Translations under genes and position numbers: made by a program
Part shown: in pieces, positions 40,086-52,111 of the stretch
How positions within the stretch are numbered: the stretch's first letter is position 1
Layout of the letters: each line of letters begins with the position of its first letter
Assembly (NCBI RefSeq): GCF_018446385.1
Contig: NC_055990.1
Span: 25,221,726-25,285,725 of the forward strand
Length of the DNA: 64,000 nucleotides
Direction: 5' to 3'
From: Zingiber officinale
Lineage: Eukaryota; Streptophyta; Magnoliopsida; Zingiberales; Zingiberaceae
The notes under the pieces: model-generated
What the model saw: only the letters and a program-made list of their open reading frames with translations
Databases searched by the model: none
Told to the model about the DNA's origin: nothing

Positions 40086-40866
40086 ATGGAGTCCTCCCAC
40101 CCCTCGCCCTCCCCTCCTTCCGAGCAACCGAGGCTCACCGTGACGCAGATCGAGCAGCTCAGAGTGGAGGCCAAAGTGTTCGAGATCTACCGTGTCCTCA
40201 ATGGAGTCGACCCGCCCACCATGTCTTTGATGTACGCCCGTTCTAATTTTCCCCCCTACTTTTGAAGTATATCAGGTTTCTCTAACTCCTTGTTTCAGTG
40301 AAATAATAGTTAACTATGCTGTTTCCGGATACCACTTTACTCTTTATACTCGTATAAATAAACATGCCTGAATTAATTCGGGATCTAACTTTGCACTCTT
40401 TTGGACGGTAAGAGATCGCCACAAGTTGGTTTTCATGTTCGACCAAAAAGTTGATCTTCATGTTCAGAAAAAAAAGTTAGGTAGGCTTAGTGAGCATATA
40501 GAAAATGTTTAAAATTTCTCTAGTTTAGTGATATTTTAACTTGCAACTGTAACTGAAAATAATAATGATCAAAGTGGACTGACTCAGAGTTGCGACAGAG
40601 AGAAAGGAGGTGGATTGAAACAATTAACTGTTTTGATGCTTTAAAGTTCATCTCTTTCATTTTGATGTCCGAGCTGTCTTCTTGGTCTGTAAGCCATTTG
40701 GGTAAACCATTTAAACTAAATTAGAGGATGTGCAGGCTAGAGCTTTGGCGTGATAAGCACATTGAGTTTTTAACAAAAGGACTCGGGAATCTTGGGCCAA
40801 GCTACAATGTTCTAGATGCCAAGTAAGATTAGAAATTTCAATTTGTTGGTAATGTTTTTAAAAATG

Positions 40867-40899
<33 letters not shown>

Positions 40900-43800
40900 C
40901 TTTAATTATTTGTCTCATTGTTTTGGATCATTTTATGATTGATAAGTGCAGTCGACCTTGGCTTTGCTACTGGATCATGCACTCAATTGCGTTGCTAGGA
41001 GAATCTCTGGACTTGGAGCTTGAGGAAAATGTGGTTGAATTTTTATTTCGGTGTCAGGTGTAAATTCTACTGTGGCCTCTCATGTTGACACAAAATGCCT
41101 TTAGTTCTGTTATATATATACCAATAATTATTATACTAACGAACACCTTATGAGCAAGACTACATGAAGCTTCTTATTGCTAATAAAAATATAGGTAAAT
41201 TCTTTTTTGCTTAATGTGTTGATCACATAAGTTTTTTTGCACATAATTATACTAATGCATCTGTGGCCCTTTAAAGATCAGGCATAGATAACTGCTAATT
41301 TAGTTCCTAAGTTTTAATTGTTCAAAGTTCATATGGTGCTGTTGTCGCCAATGGTTTAATTATTTGATTACTTTTTATAGCATGAGTGAAAGTGATGCTG
41401 TTGCAATTTCACAGGATAAAAATGGTGGATATGGTGGCGGGCCAGGTCAGGTTCGCTTTTTTCTCTGATATATATTTTTCTTCAATTAAGAGTAGTTTTA
41501 TTTTTTCTTGTTGCTTTTCATTGGTTTTATAAACTTTTAATCACTTTGGGCTTTAAGCATTTAGATTGTTCAATCATAATCCACATGATTATTTTGATAC
41601 TACAGTTGGATTGAATTTAGTGTATCTTTAAGGCCTCGGTATTCAAGGACTCAGGAATGTTCATCCTGGATGGATAAACCTGGCATTCTTTAAAAAACAT
41701 TTTTAGCATTCAACAGAACATGGAAAAAGAAGTTGAACTATTAATTTTTGGGATTGTGATGGTTCGAGGCCTTCTTAGTAATGCTTAGATATTGGGTTAT
41801 GGTGAGTTTAAGTTCTTGTCTCTCACATGAGATTTCTTAGTTCCACTCCGCATGATATTTTAATTCCCACCAAATTTCATGTGCCATGATAAACAAACAC
41901 AGTTTTATTTTTTCTCTTGATTGCCATTGTATGGCAAAGAGAATTCTGATACAAGATTATCAACAGATTCTAGACAAACTTGTAGATAGTGTAGATATTT
42001 TAAACAAATTGCTTAATGTTCAATTACTATGACTTATCCTTATTTGTCGACAACTGAATGCAACTTAGTTCTATTTTCTAATTCATCTTTTGAATTAAAT
42101 TTTATGACTGATAATAAATATGCTACTTGATTAGATGCCTCATCTTGCAACAACTTACGCTGCAGTTAACACGCTCATAACTTTAGGAAGTGAGAAGGCA
42201 TTATTATCTATAGACAGGTATGTGATTTGATTATACTGCTTCCATATTTGTTACTTTGACTTTTCGTTTAAAAATTATCTAATGTTGTTTAATCTACTAT
42301 TAATACTCAGAGAGAATCTGCACAAGTTCTTTCTGCGGATGAAAGATTCTTCTGGTGCATTCAGGTCTTAATTTCAATTTCGTTAATCCTATTTTCAAAT
42401 TTGAGAAATAAAGCTAAGCGTGCCTTCAGAAATCCCCCACGCTGCATGTCTGAGCCATACATGTCCATTTGGGCAGCTTGAACTGAGACTTCAATCACTG
42501 TTTTGAAGTTTCAGCTTTCAATAAATTGGCTACATTGCTGATTTGTGTTTTCTGTATTTGTCAGAATGCATGATGGAGGTGAAATTGATGTTCGTGCTTG
42601 CTACACGGCAATATCGGTTAGTTTGCTGTCTTGTTTAGTATTGCTGGTTGTTACATGAGCAAGGGATATTACATATGATTGTGAATTTGAGACTCGATGC
42701 ATGTACCACATGAATGATAAAAATGCTGCTCTTTTTTGTTGCGCTTGCAAGTATTTGTTATGTCAAAATTTATCCGTCAGATTTCTCCTTCATCATGTTG
42801 AGCTTGTTAGCTAAACTGTGGTTGTAGATTAGCGACATCATTCAAGATGAAAGCATCTGTCATGATCTAGCATTTGCAGTTATATTTTGTACTGGAATGT
42901 CAATTTTGGCTCTGTATTGTAGTATCTATTGCTCATATATTCAACTTCCTCCATGCAAGAACCAGTGGATGAATTAATCTAGTTCTTCAGTACATTTTTT
43001 ATTTTTCTACTCAACTTTGTCTAAATCACTTGGACTATCAAACCAGGTTGTTAGCTTGTTAGCTAAACTGTTGAGCTTGTTAGCTAAACTGTGGTTGTAG
43101 ATTAGTGACATCATTCAAGATGAAAGCATCTGTCATGAACTAGCATTTGCAGTTGTATTTTGTACTGGAATGTCAATTTTGGCTCTGTATTGTAGTATCT
43201 ATTGCTCATATATTCAACTTCCGCCATGCAAGAACCAGTGGATGAATTAATCTAGATCTTCAGTACATTTTTTATTTTTCTACTCAACTTTGTCTAAATC
43301 ACTTGGACTATCAAACCAGGTTGCTAGTATTCTCAACATTTTGGATGATGAGCTCGTGAAAGGTCTTGGAAATTACATCTTGAGGTTGGTCAATCAACTC
43401 TTCTGTCTCTTGAAATTGTAAGAATGTAGAGACTAACTACCATATTATTACTCACTGCATATGTTTATGCATCTGCTTTTTAAAGCATTGATATTTTTAG
43501 ATCCATAGTATTTATCGATAACTGAATAAAAGGCATCATATGTATCATCCATAAGGTAATAGAATCTAGTAGTTGGGTATCTTATGAGTTTCGTACTCAT
43601 AACAAGCTATTTTCAACATTTTGGATTCTAACCAAACATCCTTCAGTGTTCAAGTATTGTTGGAAGTGTATGGAATATTAATGAGAATCAAATATCTTTC
43701 CATTTCAGTTGTCAAACATATGAAGGTGGTATCGCTGGAGAGCCTAGCTCAGAAGCTCATGGAGGGTATTTCCCTTTTAAAATTTAGAGCTTGTATCATA

Positions 43801-46182
43801 AGCATGTCCTTATAAACCCAAGTTCTTGAAATTTTCTGACAGGTTTTTATGCTCATTATGCACCTTTTCCATTTAGGTACACATTCTGTGGGCTGGCTAC
43901 AATGATTCTGATTAATGAGGCTGATAGATTGGATCTTCCAAGTTTAATTGTAAGAGCCTGTCATTTATTCTTGATGCTTTCTTTTAACTGGTTATTTTTC
44001 ACTTGAGAAGCTTATCAGCATTATGACCGTTTTATGGCAAACTAACTAGTCAGGATATGAATCCTGAACAATATTGTCTTTGTTTATCACACCCATCAAT
44101 TTAGATCTAAAGTGATGTGTTTGGATTGGAGTGCATAGACTGTCATTGTCTGATAGAACATTTAAATTTACAATAAATTGTAACAGATAAATAAAATATG
44201 CCAGGACAAATGTTCGTCTAATTTAGTATAGTTGGTAGGTGAATTTTTAAAGTATATCAGCAGAATTTAATGGTACATTTGATATTTAGGATTACCTATT
44301 CTATTCCTTTTGATTTTTCATGGGATAAGTATTTCTGTTATTGGTTATGAAAATGAACATAGAATAGCATTTTTCATAGCATTTTTATGATTAGGACTGG
44401 GTTGCCTTTCGCCAAGGAGTTGAGTGTGGATTTCAAGGACGGGCAAATAAATTGGTTGACGGTTGCTACTCATTTTGGCAAGTAAGTATTGTACTTATTT
44501 AGTTATTTTTTTAGTCATCCAAATTACAGTTGAAATCTTAATTTCTCCAGGGAGGTTCTCTTGCTTTGGCACAGAGGCTCTTGCCAATTGTTCGGCAACA
44601 GCTGCAGTTATCTTTAATTGGAGTTCAACCATCTGTTGAGTGTAAGACCAATAATGGCTTTACGGCTGAGGAAGCTGGTCTTGATAATGGTAAGTTGTGT
44701 AAAGATGAAGCTCATTCTAAAATAGGTCATTCTGAGTAAATAATATTATTTCCTCAAAGGGCGTGTCAATTGATTTCATTATTAAAAAATAAAGTTTAAA
44801 AAATGTATGCAGAGCACATGTGCGCGCGCGCACACACACACCACTTATATATTAAGTGTTTAAATGAATGTTTTATGCCACCAAATAGTGTAGCTTGAGA
44901 TTTTAAATAAATTTGGTTTGGTCTAAATTTGTTTAAACATTTGTAAAATGATTTTTTCCCCAACTGCACCTAGAGACTGTATTTACTATATATTTTATAT
45001 GTCTGAATCCAGTCTTCTAAATCCACTGCAACTGCATATGCTCTCTAAATGGGAGATTTTTAAAACCGTGTAACAAAATAAATTGCTGGTTATTTGCTAG
45101 TAGTAGGCAAGGATCAAAGCCCGCATTATCTTTAGATTATGGTACTTCAACCATTAGATTAGTTAAAATATGTTGATTTCCTGTCTTTGTCATGAAAGTT
45201 GTGCGCTGTTTCCCTTTTCAAAAAAAAAACATGCAAATTCATGCTCTTTCAAGATGATCAATGGTTATATGCAAATGATTGTCATATGTTTCCATTCAAC
45301 AGGAAATTAAGAATTACTTTGTCTATATTTGAACTGCTGCTACAATATTGATTGAACTTAATATTGATGGTCTAGATTTTATTTTTTTTTAATATAAAAA
45401 GTCAAATCTGTATTTGCTCGTTGAACTTAGAACAAGTAGCTGACTACTGTGTGCCTTTAATCAAGCACCAAATTAAAAAACAAAGGTTAATTAATAAAAG
45501 ATGAGAAGTGTAAACAAGTGTGAGGACAAGAAAACTGTGGCACCAGACACATAATGGAATCGAGAGGATTTTTTGTGACACATATTGCCTTTTTGATTAG
45601 TTGTATTTTCTATCAAGCTCTACACTATTCTTCCGGTATTTGCATTTCCATACACTATTGCTCTGGTATATGTATTTTGATATCGGAATGGTCATGAAAC
45701 AGAAAATCTTTCACATTTTGGTTTTTCTTTCATACAAAGACATAGTGAATGTGGCCCATTATTCCAGAGTGTGGCCTTGCAGCAATATATACTCCTATGT
45801 TCACAGGTATGTTTTAAACTACATCCTTGAACAGTCTTATAAACATCCCTTTGCTATGTTATACAGGATGGATCATTTCTTCTTGTGATTATAGTCACTT
45901 GCATGATTGCGGCATCTCATGATCACTGTTTGATATTATCTATAGGTGCTAGAAGGTGGGTTCAAGGACAAGCCCGGCAAGCACCGGGACTTCTACCACT
46001 CGTGCTACTGTCTAAGTGGTCTGTCACTGTCTCAGCATAGCTGGTCAGGAGATGCTGGTGCAGCTCCATTGCCAGGGGCTGTGCTGGGTCCCTACACCAA
46101 CCTGTTGGAGCCTGTTCATCCACTCTTCAATGTGGTTCTCGACAAATACTACAAATCGCACGAATTCTTCTCAGCTCTATGA
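40086..46182 (+). CDS. FTB (ERA1): Protein farnesyltransferase subunit beta
   Basis: Catalytic beta subunit that, with the alpha subunit, transfers farnesyl to the cysteine of CaaX-box proteins in the cytosol; the Arabidopsis gene ERA1 represses abscisic-acid responses. Exons: 40086-40231, 40736-40822, 40952-41057, 41415-41450, 42135-42217, 42311-42364, 42565-42616, 43320-43384, 43709-43765, 43877-43949, 44395-44481, 44551-44689, 45703-45806, 45946-46182; 441 residues. Zinc ligands visible: D275 and C277 in KLVDGCYSFWQ, and H381 in RDFYHSCYCLSGL. Prenyltransferase repeats: RPWLCYWIMHSIALLGE, GGYGGGPGQMPHLATTYA, DVRACYTAISVASILN, CQTYEGGIAGEPSSEAHGG, GFQGRANKLVDGCY. Exon 13 (DNENLSHFGFSF...ALQQYILLCSQ) was placed by reading phase and is the least certain. 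Intact. Confidence 0.94.
40866..40895 (+). repeat. CT microsatellite in intron 2 of the farnesyltransferase gene
   Basis: About 14 CT units just downstream of exon 2, ending in TGTGTG. Confidence 0.9.
42796..43323 (+). repeat. Tandem duplication spanning an intron end and splice acceptor
   Basis: Copy 1 is 42796-43050 and copy 2 is 43069-43323, 255 bp each, differing at about five to seven bases, with an 18-bp partial repeat between them. Each ends with ACTATCAAACCAG then GTTG, i.e. the branch region, acceptor and the first four bases of exon 8 of the farnesyltransferase gene. Copy 2 leads into the real exon; copy 1 keeps a decoy acceptor ending at 43046. Confidence 0.92.
44821..44842 (+). 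repeat. GC/CA dinucleotide microsatellite
   Basis: TGTGCGCGCGCGCACACACACACC inside intron 12 of the farnesyltransferase gene, described here in parts: about five GC then six CA units. Confidence 0.8.
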
Positions 46183-46973
46183 TTATTTCGCACCCAAGAG
46201 TCAGGAGTTTCATCTGGATTGATCCTGCCCTTTCGACACTGATGAACTTTCTTAGTTTTCAGGGGTCCTGAATGTTTAATTTTATTGATGTAATATTTAT
46301 TGGTAGCAGATAATTTAGGGAGACGAAGCACTGCTACTAGGCTTTCTAATAGAGTTCATAACACAAGATTAGCAGTATGTTATTTATTGTTACCACATTT
46401 ATTAAGCGAATGGTAGTTTTTGTTTGCCTTTTGTTTTCTTAAAAGAGGATTTTCTTCGAATGCTTAATGCTACAGGAGGATTATAGAGGTGCATAAAGAA
46501 CGATGTACAAATATTCTTTCCCTAATGAATGGTTCATTTACAATTATCTAATTTTGTATACTCGAAAGTTTGAATTTGAAGATATTTTCAATTGATGAAA
46601 AATATTAAATACTAATTTTAAAAAATAATTATTCAGTATTGAACCAGACTAATAGCTTGAATTAAATAATGAAAAATACTAACTAATTAAATAATGAAAA
46701 ATACTAACTATTGATTTTTTTTTTGGAAATAATGATTATTATTTGAAACTTTTTACTATGAGTTTTAGGTCAGATGGAGAATTTAAATATTTAGTCCGTA
46801 ATCTCTGATTCCTTTCATACTAATTTTGGAAGAATTCTGGGAAGATTAAAGTTAATTTTGGTTCGATTTTGATCTTGATCTTATGTACAAATTATGGAAG
46901 GGATTAGAAGGGAATCAAGGATTGTGGAGGAAAGGATTTGTTAGATCTTCTAGTTCTTAATCTTTGGTCTTGT
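46183..46973. other. 3' UTR of the farnesyltransferase gene and AT-rich spacer
   Basis: The 3' UTR probably occupies the first 200-400 bp. Near 46660-46705 TTAAATAATGAAAAATACTA is repeated. A partial relative of the following tandem repeat may lie at 46840-46925. Confidence 0.45.
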
Positions 46974-47517
46974 CCTGATCTCTTTCATAATTTGTATGTG
47001 GGATCGCGGTTAGAATTTTATTAAAATTGACTACGATCTTCCTTGGATTCATCTTCCCATTTAGATTATAGTTGCAGGTTGAGTGGGCTGCCTCCTTCTT
47101 GGCGCCAAACAGTCCACTCACCGCTGTTAATCTCCGGCCATTTGTCTCGATCTAAATTATAATCTGGATACTCTCCTGATCTCTTTTGCAATTTGTATGT
47201 GAGATCGCGGTTAGAATTTTATTAAAATTGGCTACGATCTTCCTTGGATTCATCTTCCCATTTAGATTATAGTTGCAGGTTGCCATTTGTCTCGATCTAA
47301 ATTATAATCTGGATACTCTCCTGATCTCTTTCGCAATTTGTATGTGAGATCGCGGTTAGAATTTTATCAAAATTGACTACGATCTTTCTTGGATTCATCT
47401 TCCCATTTAGATTATAGTTATAGGTTGAGTGGGCCGTCCCCTTCTTGGCGCCAAATAGTCCATTTACCATTGTTAACCTTCGGTTATTTGTCTCGATCTA
47501 AATTATAATTTGGATAG
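46974..47517 (+). repeat. Three-copy tandem repeat upstream of the ribokinase gene
   Basis: Units start with CCTGATCTCTTT at 46974, 47175 and 47319-47320. Copies 1 and 3 are about 200 bp; copy 2 is about 145 bp and lacks the stretch from GAGTGGGC to just before CATTTGTCTCG. All share GGATCGCGGTTAGAATTTTA-like and CTTCCCATTTAGATTATAG blocks. Ends about 60 bp before the likely ribokinase TATA region. Confidence 0.9.
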
Positions 47518-47574
47518 AAAGATAAATGTAAGAGAGATCGTAATTAATTTTAATCCAATTTTGACAATGATCCA

Positions 47575-47590
47575 GTCTATAAATTATAAA
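47575..47590 (+). promoter_or_regulatory. Possible TATA box of the ribokinase gene
   Basis: CTATAAATTATAAAAG lies about 140 bp before the chosen ATG at 47725. Position fits, but this is based on sequence only. Confidence 0.4.
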
Positions 47591-47724
47591 AGGGGCTAAG
47601 CTGTAGGAGAGGTAAGTACTGGCCCTTCGAGGAAAAGTTACATTTTGGTCCATGCAAGATTTCATTATTATAAGCAAGGCCGCAGAGTTGCTGTTCGTAC
47701 TCATCGGCGATCAACGCATCACCC

Positions 47725-50700
47725 ATGAAATCCTTAACTCAAATCCCACTCGTTTCCTCTCCGCCACAGCAGCAGCGCCGCCGCTGCGGGTGGAGTACTG
47801 CTGGGAATCCTCGCCGTCCTACCCCGACCCACCTCTCCTTCGCCTTATACGCCGCCTCCCCCTCCCTCTCCGCTTCCTCCTCGCCGGAGAAGCCCGTGGT
47901 CGTCGTGGGCTCCGCCAACGCCGACATCTACGTTGAGATCGATCGCCTTCCTCTCGAGGGAGAGACCATCGCCGCTCGCGGCGGCCAAACCTTGGCCGGA
48001 GGCAAGGGTGCTAACCAGGCCTGTTGTGGGGGCCGCCTCGACCACCCGACTTACTTCGTTGGCCAGGTCGGCGACGACGCCCATGGGCGCCTCATCGAGG
48101 ATGCCCTCCGCAGTGGAGGCGTTCTCGTCGACCGCCTCGCCCGGGTGCCCAGCGCGCCCACTGGGCATGCCGTGGTGATGCTGCAGCCCGACGGGCAGAA
48201 CACGATCATCATCATTGGCGGGGCTAACATGAACTGCTGGCCGGAGGATCTGCGCGACGAGGACTTGGAAGTGGTGCGTAGGGCGGGAGTAGTGCTGCTG
48301 CAGCGGGAGATCCCCGATAGGGTTAATATTCAGATTGCTCAGGTAATTTTTTATTATTCGGATCTGGAAACGACTTCAACTTCTATTTGTACCATTGGTG
48401 GTCAAGTTACTATTTAATTCTTTTCTCCCCGTTACATTTTATCTTCTTCAATCTTGCGCGACTATTTCCAGTTTCTTCATTGACGTTGGGAGCAAATGGA
48501 TCAGTTTTTTTACTGATACTGTAGTTGCTCTCTTGTTGTTTTGGAATTCATTGAAATGCATGATGATTTGACAGCATTGAATTCCTAGTTGCTTCATTGT
48601 CTCAGCTGCAAAGGTTATCCTTTGTTATTATTTATCATATTCTTTCTACTGCAAAAGATTAACTTCTTTTCCTCAATGTGCTTCTCTACTTTGTCCGTCT
48701 TATTCTATTGTGTTAAATTATCTTCAGATCCCTATTTGTCTAAATAAATCTCCCATTTTGAGATGTTCTAATAGATAGAAGTGATTAGATTCTAAATTAA
48801 CCTACCAGTGAATAAACATCTTCATATGAAAAAAGAATAATAGTATTAACATGATTCATATTTTTGACTCCATTTATTTAAGAAAGTTCTTATTTTACAG
48901 TTTTGTAGTCTTGTGTCATTATCAGTGTCCCTCATAGGCTGAAAAAGGATTTAAAGATGAATCTTTGGCATTGTCAGGCTGCAAAAAATGCAGGAGTTCC
49001 TATTATTCTCGATGCTGGAGGGATGGAATCTCCTATTCCTGATGAACTCCTGAAGCTTGTGGATTTTTTCAGTCCAAATGAAACAGAGTTAGCTCGTTTG
49101 ACAGGATTGCCAACTGAATCTCTTGAGCAGATCACTTATGCTGTGGAGAAAATCCATGAAAAGGTGAGATTAACTCTAACAACAGCTGCACTACTCACCT
49201 TCATCTTTTCCTTTTCTATTGGAAACTCATTTTGATTGATTTGCAATAATATGTATTTTTATTTTCAGAATGAGAATTCTATATGAACTTCATTTGCTTT
49301 GATGTGCACAATTTACTTGGTGTATTTTCTACTCATACAGATTCAGTTGATTATTTTCTTGTTAGCTTAGCTGAATGTGTCATGGCTTGACCCTAGCTTC
49401 TAGTAGTCTAACATAGATTCTCAAGACTAGATCGAACAGTAGGGAGCATTCTTTCATGTGCATTAACATCTTATTTCAAGTGAGGTGAAGATTTTTTAGT
49501 CCCTATTATATTTCCAATTCAGAAATTAGGGTCTGAATGTTCATTTTCTAAACTATTCACCTATGTTAACATCTTTGAGTTTCAGTAAAGTATAGCTAGC
49601 TTCAGCAGCATCTGAAGTCTGTAACACTTGTTTTCGACAATATAAATGGCCATAACCAAGTTTTTTGGAGAGTAGCTGAGTAGATAGTATCAAGTAGTCA
49701 CTCAACAATGTTGAATAGTCGACTACACTTTTTGAAATATGTTGGATGTTAATCCAAGTCGATCTACCCAACAACATTTTAGGGAGCATTTCAGAACTTG
49801 ATTGTGAAAGCATCCTCCAGATGTTCACATTAAATTAAAAAAATCACAAAATGTCTTTGTCCTTTGTCTATTATGCAGCTATTTAATTAATTCTGTTCAC
49901 ATTAAATTTTGTTGATATATTTTCCTTTTCTGTTAGTGCTTGTAGTTACTTTCAAATCCAACTTCTGTCAAACACTAGATTTAATTCATGTATCATAACT
50001 CACATTGAAATCAGGCAGATGTTCTCTGATTTCTGATATTGGCTTCGAGATGATTCAGAGTAAGTAAGTGGAGAAAATAATGATGTATTCATTGCAAAAC
50101 AATATAGTGAAACTGATTGGTGACTTATTATCCAAAAATTTGAACAGGGTTGCATCAGCTCTGGAAAAAAAACCTTTTCTATTCTCTGACAATCGATGCA
50201 ACAGAAACATGATATCAACTGAAGTTCTTACCTGCCGACTTTTATGAAATTAAGGCAGATTTCAACATATTGACAAGTAGATTTGCATAATAATATGAAT
50301 GACCACATATATAGATTCCAATCATAAACATGTAAGTAATGCAACTGATTGTGCCTATCATATTGACATAGGTGGCTACTGGCTAGAGATGTCAAATTGA
50401 GCCTATCATGCTGGGCCTGATCAGCCCCTTTCTGTTTCATGTTGGGTCAGGAACATACAGGTTGTGCATGGCACGGACCATGACATGGTTGGTGGTGCTT
50501 GACATGGGCATGGGCTTAAAATCAATAATATATGTTTTTTTAAATAAAAACTTTAGATATTTTCTGATTTTTTCTTTTTAACAATGTTTAGGTCGGGCTC
50601 AGTATACTCATCTGAGCTCGTGCCAAGCTCAAGATGGCCCAAAATTGGGTAGTGCTTGGTCTGAACCATCAGCCAAACTGCCCTCACCTAGCCTAGCCCA

Positions 50701-51422
50701 ACCTACTGACTAGGCCGGGCTTGCCATGGAATGTCCCAGCCCTTATTGGGTTGTGCTGGGCATTACCTAGATTAGAGCAGGTCTAGCCAGGTCACATGCG
50801 ATCCGATTCAATTTACACCCCTATATGTGTCCAAACAAAGAGATCATTTCATTTTCAATTCAAATTTTGCTGGAGTACCTCAAACATGAATATGATGTGA
50901 TACAATAAAAAGTGAGAAACCATTGAAGTGACACAATTATTTGACCATCTTCCAAGGTCAACAATATGAGTTGCCTCAGGTATTACTGACCGTTAATGCT
51001 TCCACTCATTTTCTTTCTTAACCAGGGCGTCAAGAAGATATTGCTGAAGCTTGGTGCAAAGGGATCTGTTCTGTTTGTCGAAGGGGAAGATCCAATCATG
51101 CAGCCCATAATACCTGCTTCAGTAGTTCTTGACACCACGGGAGCCGGTGACACATTCACTGCTGCATTTGCTGTGGCTCTTGTAGAAAGCAAACCCATGA
51201 AAGAATGTTTGGAATTTGCTGGTATCAAAAACAAATGTCACTCCTTCCATGCTTCCTATACATTTATCTATATTTAGTCTGTAACATATCTCTGCTGCTC
51301 GTACTGCAGCCGCAGCTGCCTCATTGTGTGTTCAAGCTAAGGGGGCCATCCCAAGCATTCCAAGCAGAGCTGCCGTGTTGGAGCTTCTGCAATCTTTCCA
51401 AGAAGATGCTACTACCAAGTGA
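47725..51422 (+). CDS. RBSK: Ribokinase (pfkB family), probably plastid-targeted
   Basis: Phosphorylates D-ribose to ribose 5-phosphate, salvaging ribose from nucleoside breakdown; the Arabidopsis enzyme is in plastids. Exons 47725-48342, 48978-49163, 51026-51221, 51310-51422; 370 residues. The first about 55 residues are Ser/Arg/Pro-rich without acidic residues, like a transit peptide (inferred). pfkB marks: VVVGSANADIYVEIDRLP (about 57-74), GGQTLAGGKGANQA (substrate-binding glycines), TYFVGQVGDDAHG, FFSPNETELARLTG, and the nucleotide/catalytic motif DTTGAGDTFTAAFA with base D310. Exon 1 is very GC-rich and later exons are not. Near residue 103 the sequence reads QACCGGRL where many relatives have an Ala-rich stretch. 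Intron 3 holds a hAT-like element. Intact. Confidence 0.94.
50384..50823. mobile_element. Degenerate hAT-like MITE in ribokinase intron 3
   Basis: Begins TAGAGATGTCAAATTGAG; the right end read inverted is TAGGGGTGTAAATTGAATC, a common hAT end type in plants. The inside has GGGCC/GGCCC-type words (GGCCGGGCTTG). No transposase. A clear 8-bp duplication is not visible, so the exact ends are uncertain. Confidence 0.6.
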
Positions 51423-52111
51423 GAAGTTAAAAGAATTCTCAAATCTTCAGAATAAGCATCTCTCCTTTTTGTTCCTCCAAGTGGACGCATTTGCTCAAGG
51501 ACTTGGATTTGCATCATGAAACATGTAATAAGGTCTGGAACCAGTCATATCTTTAGAGTCCATTTTCCTTTAACCAGTGTGTTTGTGCCAGCAGTCAATG
51601 GAAGGCTCATGTTACCCTTCCATGATCTACAACTCTGTTGCAAGGAAGCAAAAAGTAGCAGCCATCTTTGCCTTTTTTCTTCTTAGTGAGGTCAGGTGTT
51701 GGGGGATGTGATCCATTTCCTTAGATATCAATTTTAAGTTAAAATCACAATATTGTAGAGAGATTGTAGAGAAGTCTTCTGTTTATCTCACCAATAAATT
51801 TATTCTTAAAAAGTAAGATATTTAATCCTGATGAATGTTCATGTTGGTGAATGTCATTGAGGCAAAGTGCCTGTTCTTGCTAGATGTAGCAACAAGGTCA
51901 GTCACCTCCACTTTCATTGGTTGAATATTCTTCTTTGAAAATCAAATTAGATTATGATCTACATGTATGTAAACATCTGAATACAATGTTATCTTAAAGT
52001 ATACACTGGATTTTAAAACTGCTTGTCCATCTCCAAACAGCTTCCTGAGGAAACTCACATTACAACAAAAGGAAAACATTTTAAATAATGAGCCCACATT
52101 TTGCTTGATGT
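51423..52111. other. Convergent 3' region of the ribokinase and cytochrome b561 genes
   Basis: Should contain both 3' UTRs. No repeat or gene seen. Confidence 0.5.

Noticed and set aside
46974-47517. CRISPR-like repeat array
   Set aside because: Units are about 145-200 bp, adjoining and without spacers, in plant nuclear DNA.
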